Assembly: GCA_023548195.1 (NCBI GenBank)
Contig: JAJHZJ010000014.1
Location: 19,842,218-19,906,217 of the forward strand
Source: Bettongia penicillata ogilbyi
Taxonomy: Eukaryota > Chordata > Mammalia > Diprotodontia > Potoroidae
Length of the DNA: 64,000 bases
Direction of reading: 5' to 3'
This document shows positions 58,074 through 64,000 of this stretch, in pieces. A program made the translations under genes and the position numbers. Under the pieces are notes generated by a model that saw nothing but the letters and a program-made list of their open reading frames with translations, searched no databases and had not been told where the DNA came from. The number at the start of each line of letters is the position of its first letter. Position 1 is the stretch's first letter.

Positions 58074-59305
58074 GACTATTCTTTTTCCCGTAAAGTCATT
58101 GGACTCCATCTGTTCCATTCTAATTTTGAGAGAACTATTAAATTCAGTGAGCTTTTGAATCTCTTTTTCCATTTGGCTAATTCTGCTTTTGAAAGCATTC
58201 TTCTCTTCATTGGCTTTTTGAACCTCTTTTGCCCATTGAGTGAGCCTATTCTTCAAGGTGTTATTTTCTTCAGCATTTTTTTGGGTCTCCTTAACCAAGG
58301 TATTGACCCGTTTTTCATACTTTTCTTGCATCTCTCTCATTTCTCTTCCCAGTTTTTCCTCCACCTGTCTAACTTGATTTTCAAAATCCTTTTTGAGCTC
58401 TTCCAAGGCCTGAGCCCACCTGACATCCCCCTGGGGTGCCTGGGGTACTGAGGCCCCGCCCTCCACATCTTTCCCTGATGGCAAGAATACGTCCTTGTCA
58501 TCAGATCTGAATGTCGGGATCATTTGCATTTGTTGGAAAAAACTCTCTATAGTCTTATTTTTCTTCCCTTTTCTAGGCATTTTCCCAGCCAGTTACTTGA
58601 CTTCTGAGATTCCTGTCCACCCCCGCCTAGATCCGCCCAGCTAGTGCTTGGGCTCTGAGATTCAAATGGGCTTTCCACGCAGCCCGCCCACCTGCTGATC
58701 AATGTGAGCTTTAGTTCTGGTGCTGGGGTTGGGGGGGGGGGCCACCTCCCAGGCTCAGCTCCCTCAGGGGCTTTATGCAGAGGCCTTCAGTAGTGGAGCA
58801 GGTGGGGGCAGGGCCGTCTCCCAGGCTCAGCTCCCTCAGGTTGTTTATGCAGAGACTTTCAGTAATGAAGATCCTGCCTGCTGCTGGGGGTGTCTCGGGC
58901 TGCCGCCCACATCTCTGCCTCCGCCGCTTCCTGCCCCCGTCTCTGCCACCGCCGCTTCCTCCCTAGGGGGCCCAAGTCTCGGAGACACTCCACTCCCCTC
59001 AGCCAGCCAGCCGTCTCTCTCACTGACCTGTAGCTTCTGTGGGCGGAGGGACTTTCCCAGCTGCCGGAGCTTCCGTCCCTGAAGTCTGCTCTGGTCAGCT
59101 TCTCTGGGGCTGCGGCCAGGGCAGCGCTGGGGTGGGGTCCGCTTTCCGGGGCACGACGGACCCTGGGGACGGGTCTCCAGGGCAGTGGTCCAGAAATTAT
59201 GGGTGTCTCTTTTTACATTAATTCTATGGGCTGTGGGTTGGAGCTCGTAAACATGTATACTTCTACTCCGCCACCTTGGCTCCGCCCCCCGACTGTTCTT
59301 TTTCC
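58074..59305 (-). mobile_element. HAL1/L1 insertion lacking its 3' end, with target-site duplication
   Basis: Direct repeats 'gactRttctttttcc' at 58074-58088 and 59291-59305 (one mismatch) bracket the insert. On the minus strand it starts at 59290 with 'ggcggagccaaggtggcgg', runs through a CpG-rich 5' UTR with about two monomers, and reaches ORF1 from 58580. It stops abruptly at about 58090 inside ORF1, with no 3' UTR and no poly(A). It aligns closely to 41370-42700. Confidence 0.85.
58090..58580 (-). pseudogene. HAL1/L1 ORF1, N-terminal part only
   Basis: Starts MPRKGKKNKTIESFFQQMQ and is open to the insertion edge, about 163 codons; the open frame then runs about 30 codons into flanking DNA before a stop. 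It contains the basic N-terminus and most of the coiled coil (LEELKKDFENQVRQVEEKL) but neither the RRM nor the C-terminal domain, so it could not bind RNA as normal ORF1p does. Identity to the copy at 42206 is about 90%. A protein made from it could in principle still assemble through the coiled coil, but no expression is implied. Confidence 0.85.
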
Positions 59306-59309
59306 TTCA

Positions 59310-61110
59310 CAAATGTAGACTGTAGTAGACAATCACCAATAGTAGAAGAGGGGTGAGCCTTGAGGAAGGATATTCTAAAGTAAGCTGGCCAAAAGGCTAA
59401 TAGGATATTTTAAGGCAAGGAGGCCACAGGTGCTAAGAAAGTTCCAGGATATGACAACAGTAGGTATGATTTTTAAATCCTTAAAGTTGAGAACAGGGCC
59501 TGGAGGCTAATGAAGGCAAGTGAGACTTTCTTCGTCATAAACTGCAGTAATTCACCAGTAGATGAAGGGAGGTGGTCACCATACATGTCAGGCCTGAGGA
59601 TTGGCAGAAAGTGCTAACGTGAGAAATTTGATTGTCATGTAATTGGTATTTTGTATATTTGTATTTTGTTGTTGGTTACTGAATTTATAATACAAAACTT
59701 AAGTCAAGAAAAAATTCACCAATCATGGTTTTTAAAAAAAAAACTAGTGTTAAAAAAACTAAGCCTTGACCTCTTGGTAGTCTCATATTTCCAGAGTTAT
59801 TACTGGAATCATAAACTGTGTTAAGCTTGTGAAAAAGAGACCTTTAACCCATTTTGCTTGCAAATTGGTACTTCTTCCTAAATTCTCTGTTGCCCTTTTT
59901 AATGCTACTATTTTTTTCTGATTTCAAAGGTTTTGAATATTTCATTATCTACAAGGTCAATTCTGTCCTTTGAAACTGTTGAAGTATGACTACTAGATAC
60001 TAATCTACATGAGCACAGAGACTGTGCTTTATCTCATCTCTTATCTCATTTCTCCTTTGCCTAAATAAGTGTTAAATTAGAATTACAAAACAATAGAATT
60101 AATATGCATTTCTTGACTTGGAAAAAAAATTATACTTTCTATATACTTATAACAGGTAAAAATTTATATGAACCTAAAATTTTGCACAGGGAAGAAACTT
60201 ACTACCTCTTCCTAGTAAGAAGGAAATCTTGTCTTGTCTTCATATACGCAATCAAGTGATTCTATTGATTATCTTTTCCAATTTCCTCATAGTGAGTTTA
60301 ATCAAATAGGCTTTAGGTAAACAAAAAATAAAAAGTTTCTATAATTTTATTTATTTTATAAATTTCTTTGTTTTATTGAACTATTATATTCAATTATAGC
60401 TTTAGAAATACAAGGGTCTGCTTTGTAAAGTAATAAAATCATCTCAACATATAAAAAAAGGAGGAAGAGTTAAAAGGTATATGAATATAGGTTATTTTTC
60501 TATATTATAGGTGTCTTTATCCAAAAGATTCAATAAATTTGAAAATGAACATTTCCTACATCAAGACTGCATCTCATCTTCTGTGATAATGCTTCTACAT
60601 TTGCATGGAATCTTGCCTAATTGCTACTTGACTAATCTTTTATAATGCCAAGCTCAAAGCTCACACAGATCAAATTTTCAAACCACTTTCTAGAATTTAA
60701 ATATTTAACTTCAAAACTTTGGATTGAAAGAGGAGGGGAAATGATTTGTATTTTTTATTAGTACCTTCTTTCATAATCATCTTACAGAAGAAATTTCCAA
60801 AATGCATATTAACACATTTTAAGAATTTTGTTTATTTTGAACATAGGAAAATTGATAAAGTTGTAGTAATTTTATAGGTAAGTTAAGACCACTGTTTTTA
60901 AATCCTATTAAATAAAACTTCATAAAGCATAGTTAATTATATTTCCACCACCATGTATTTGCAAAATTTTAGTTAGATGTCTAAATCATGGAAGTGGCTT
61001 ATTCACTCTTACTGTGATATATTTTTTTAAATTCTGAACAGTATTTATAAAAACATTGCCATTTAATCAAATCTTAAATAAAGTCCAAGCGTAGCATTTC
61101 AAGAATGTGA
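59310..61110. other. Unassigned AT-rich intron sequence
   Basis: No repeat family, exon or RNA gene was recognised over about 1.8 kb. Confidence 0.45.
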
Positions 61111-61114
61111 CTTT

Positions 61115-61740
61115 TATAGAAAGTGTTTATTGAGGGCTAACCCTGTCTTAGACCAGTCTCTTAGAGGTTTAGGTCTAAGTCCGTATCAGAGGAAGGAAAT
61201 TCAGAGCAGGGAAAGGATGTTCATCTAAAACATAGTCTTGATTTGGCCAAGCACACCTTTCTTATATCAGTTTTGGTCATCCTGCTGTTCTCTGGTCAGA
61301 TGCTGGGGGAAGGAGCTCCAGCTGTACCAGGAAGCTATATCAAATACAGCCTGAACTTTAATCCTCTGAGTTAGTCAAAGTTGAGAGCAGTTTAAATCTT
61401 TTAAAGAAAAACTTGCCTAGTTTGTGTAGGATGGGGACTTAGGAAGAACTAGTCCTTCATGTCTCAACTTACGAGGTCTTATGCTGACAACAATGTGTAA
61501 GCACCCCATCAGTTCCAGATTACAATAAACAAAAGACTATACTTCTAGGACTTCCTGTGACCTTTAGCTCTGTTAGGTCTGCTGTAGCTGGGGCCCTGGA
61601 TGCTGTCTGCTACCAATCCTTGGGGCTTGAACTGCCCCTCTCTGTGCCATTGGTGCTACTACTTCATTTTATACTTTTATTCAGAAGGAATGAGTTCTCT
61701 AATTCTAGGCTGATTTGCATAGCAGCTTTTCAAAACTTTA
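61115..61740. other. Unassigned; possibly an LTR fragment
   Basis: GC-richer than its surroundings, with 'attacaataaacaaaag' near 61520, which could be an LTR polyadenylation signal. No other support. Confidence 0.25.
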
Positions 61741-62119
61741 AAATTCTTCTCATGAAATTTGGGGCACTACCTAAATGGCATGATGAGGATGTTTTGTGTG
61801 TGAGTGTGTGCTTTTAAGATTTCACAAATCATTCTTTTATTCAGGAGGTTATCCAAATAGGAGAAAAGATATCCAGATATCTTTTATTTAATCAACATAA
61901 ATTGGTATTTAGCTGGTTTTCATTAAGCCAAAGAAGTATCCCCAGGTTTAGAGGCAGAATCATGTTCATTTCTTTTTGTCACAGTACCTTGAACACAAAT
62001 ATCCCTTCCAGGCTCTGAATGTCCTTCCTCTGGTGTGGTTAAAATGTATTTAGGCCTAAATGAAATGATTTGCCCAAGGGCACACAAATAGTAAGGAGTT
62101 TAGTATGAGATTAGTATGT

Positions 62120-62300
62120 AGGTCATACAATCATGAGATTATACTTCCAGAGGGATCTCAGAGACCATCTAATCTAGACTCCTCCTTTTGTAGATAAGGC
62201 AATAGCCACAGGGGGAGATAAGTGATTTGCTTAAGGCTATAAAGGTTGTAAACAATAGGGGTGGGACTTGAATCTAGATTATATGATTGAGAGAGAGTGT
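62120..62300 (-). repeat. MIR/THER-type SINE
   Basis: 'ctcagagaccatctaatcta', 'ccttttgtagataaggc', 'aagtgatttgcttaaggc' and 'gggacttgaatctaga'. Confidence 0.75.
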
Positions 62301-62324
62301 GAGTGATTATATGACATAGGAGAG

Positions 62325-62475
62325 AATGAGGCTGATAACTTCCTGCAACTCGGCTTCACTTAAATCCAATTTATGCAAGAATCAAAAGACATCATTCAAA
62401 CCATTTTAAAGTTGACTTTATCATGGTGATTTCATTTTGGTCCCCTTCTGAGAATGAAGGACAACAACCCTATGC
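62325..62475 (+). repeat. Marsupial SINE tail
   Basis: 'ggcttcacttaaatccaatt', 'tttggtccccttctgag' and 'aatgaaggacaacaac', a known-looking marsupial SINE 3' block; the family name is not certain. Confidence 0.65.
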
Positions 62476-63339
62476 CTGAGACTTCACTGCTTTTCCTACT
62501 GTACTACACTACCTATTATAATACTTTTAAAGTAATATAATGAAAATAAAGACCAAACTTCTAAACATACCTCATATGCTAACCAGACTAATAAGTGGTT
62601 ACAATATAGAACTATACAAAAGTAAATTTTTTAAAAATGACATGACTGAGTAAATAGTTTAGAATTTCTAGAAGTTTTTGTCTTTTGCTCATAACTAGCT
62701 CACTTGTCTTCTACAATATCTTCAACACAAGGGAGGCATTTCTGAAATCATTACTGGGCTCCTATGATGAATGCAATGGCTAGGACAAAGGGAGCAAGAA
62801 GTATTTCCATTCTTTTTTGTTTTGTTTGTTTTTTATAACTGGCACCTTTACATTTAGTTTATTGTTTGTTTAAGAAAATCTGTTGAAACTTACTTAATAA
62901 ACAACTTCTTATAATGGTCTTGTTGACAGAATTCTGTTTTCCCAACAATCAGATTACTCCAGGGTTCAGCATTACAAGGTTACAACTGTACACAGAGGAA
63001 TAAAAAAAATCAATGCTACTAGAGCAAGAATTGTCAGTTGGGGGAAATAGTTATATCAAAAAATGCTGAGAAAAATCTGGTATACAAGATATGTCAGATA
63101 AAAGATATGTATACACAAATGTAAAACAGTCTAATAGATAAAGATTATGAGCATACCTTCTCAAAATTGAAACTATTATTAATCCTAAGAAAGGTAACTC
63201 CGCATCACTAATAAATTTCAAAATAAAACAGCTCTGCCTTTTTTCTTTGAACACAGAACTTTGTCAAAGAGGACAAAAGACTAACATTATCAGTATCAGA
63301 TGACACAAGAAGACAGAAATACTAATATACTCTCATGGA

Positions 63340-63560
63340 GCAATAGATTTTCCAGTTATTCTGGAAAACTTTGATTAAAATGTAAAAAAAGTGATTAAAA
63401 TGCCCATAGCTCCTGACTCAGAGATTTTGGTTTGGGACATATACCAAGAAAGCTGGAGACAGAAAGAAGACTATTGTATGAACTCAAATGTTCATTATAG
63501 CACTTTTTTGTGTAACAAAAACTGGAAAGTTGAATATGCTATCAGATATGTTTGATGTTC
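63340..63560 (+). mobile_element. L1 3' end fragment
   Basis: 'tgactcagagattttggttt', 'gacatataccaagaaagc' and 'tcattatagcacttttttgt' match the L1 'gacccagagattcc..atatacc..tcatagcagcac' block. Confidence 0.65.
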
Positions 63561-64000
63561 TACTTGTTTTTCTCGGAAGTTTTTTTCTTTTTTAATCAAC
63601 CTTACAGAAAAAGCAAATGTAATATAAAAACAAAATATATCACTAGAACTCTCTTAAACTGACATTTGTCATTTTTGCCTAATTTTTGTCCTTTTATTTA
63701 AACTGATATTTTCACTTTTAAATTGATATTTTCCTTTTTTTTTTTGGTCTTCTTTGGAATTTCTTGTTTCATTTTTAAATGTCCACAAAATAACTTTGCT
63801 TGGTTAAGTTTTCTACCCAGGTTTCACTAATCTTGTTTTTCCCTCTGCCACTTCTTATTGTTTTGTGAGGCAGTATTGCTCATCATTTTCCAACATTTAC
63901 TCTATTATTTTACAAATGAATTTTTGTTCTAAACTAATGTAGTTTTTGGCTGTCATATGAAGTTTTTGCTAGATGAGGTGTTTTTATGCTCTTTTTGTCT
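63561..64000. other. Unassigned T-rich sequence
   Basis: T-rich, no feature recognised; may be part of another old L1. Confidence 0.4.

Larger units (their letters stand above)
11114..64000 (+). other. MIPOL1: MIPOL1 intron, 5' part (continues beyond the window)
   Basis: Starts at the GTGAGT donor of the 171-nt exon. No later MIPOL1 exon was recognised, so the rest of the window is most simply one long intron filled with retroelements. MIPOL1 is known for very large introns in other mammals. An exon hidden among the repeats could have been missed by eye. Confidence 0.7.

Noticed and set aside
58720..59082. 120-codon plus-strand frame
   Set aside because: Antisense of the half-L1 5' UTR; no independent support.

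Overview
The window is nuclear DNA of a marsupial, most likely an opossum-like or Australian species. It is AT-rich, has almost no open reading frames, and is dominated by marsupial repeats: LINE-1 (L1) 5' ends with the 'GCGGAGCCAAGATGGCGGAG' start, ORF2-less 'half-L1' copies, tRNA-headed CORE/MIR-type SINEs ('CAGCTAGGTGGC'), RTE-tailed SINEs, CR1/L3 relics and retroviral LTRs. No bacterial or organellar features were seen.

Only one host gene is supported: two adjacent plus-strand coding exons (10650-10683 and 10943-11113). They encode LENINPEENDM and TLQELLNRINNADTG..EERDAALSK, which I recognise from memory as the middle of MIPOL1 (mirror-image polydactyly 1, a coiled-coil protein of about 440 residues). 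Everything else reads as intron: 1-10649 upstream, a 259-bp intron between the exons, and 11114-64000 downstream. Neither the preceding nor the following MIPOL1 exon was found, so both outer introns run past the window edges.

Layout. 0-6.6 kb: minus-strand L1 pieces, one with a nested plus-strand L1 3' end, and a possible ERV 3' end whose LTR is split by another L1. 7.7-8.9 kb: a SINE next to a decayed hAT-transposase-derived (SCAND3/ZBED-like) pseudogene. 10.6-11.1 kb: MIPOL1 exons. 11.6-14.2 kb: a 342-bp, about 98% identical inverted repeat with an 837-bp spacer; its right arm lies inside an old CR1/L3 LINE. 15-25 kb: old L1 pieces on both strands, SINEs and an unassigned purine-rich stretch. 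25-36 kb: a heavily nested plus-strand L1 broken by L1 3' ends, a SINE, an LTR/L1 composite and a minus-strand L1/HAL1. 36.8-39.3 kb: another plus-strand L1 body. 41.35-44.34 kb: a nearly full-length ORF2-less L1 (HAL1-like) with a perfect 15-bp target-site duplication and an ORF1 broken by one stop codon. 44-53 kb: SINEs and minus-strand L1 3' ends. 54.4-55.1 kb: a minus-strand LTR. 56-59.3 kb: a duplicated SINE fragment, and a second HAL1-like copy on the minus strand that has target-site duplications but no 3' end. 59.3-64 kb: mostly unassigned AT-rich sequence.

The strongest unusual signals are the long inverted repeat 462 bp downstream of a MIPOL1 splice donor, the 3'-truncated tail-less half-L1 insertion, the ORF2-less L1 and the hAT-derived pseudogene. 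Repeat family names come from recalled consensus features, not from a database search.
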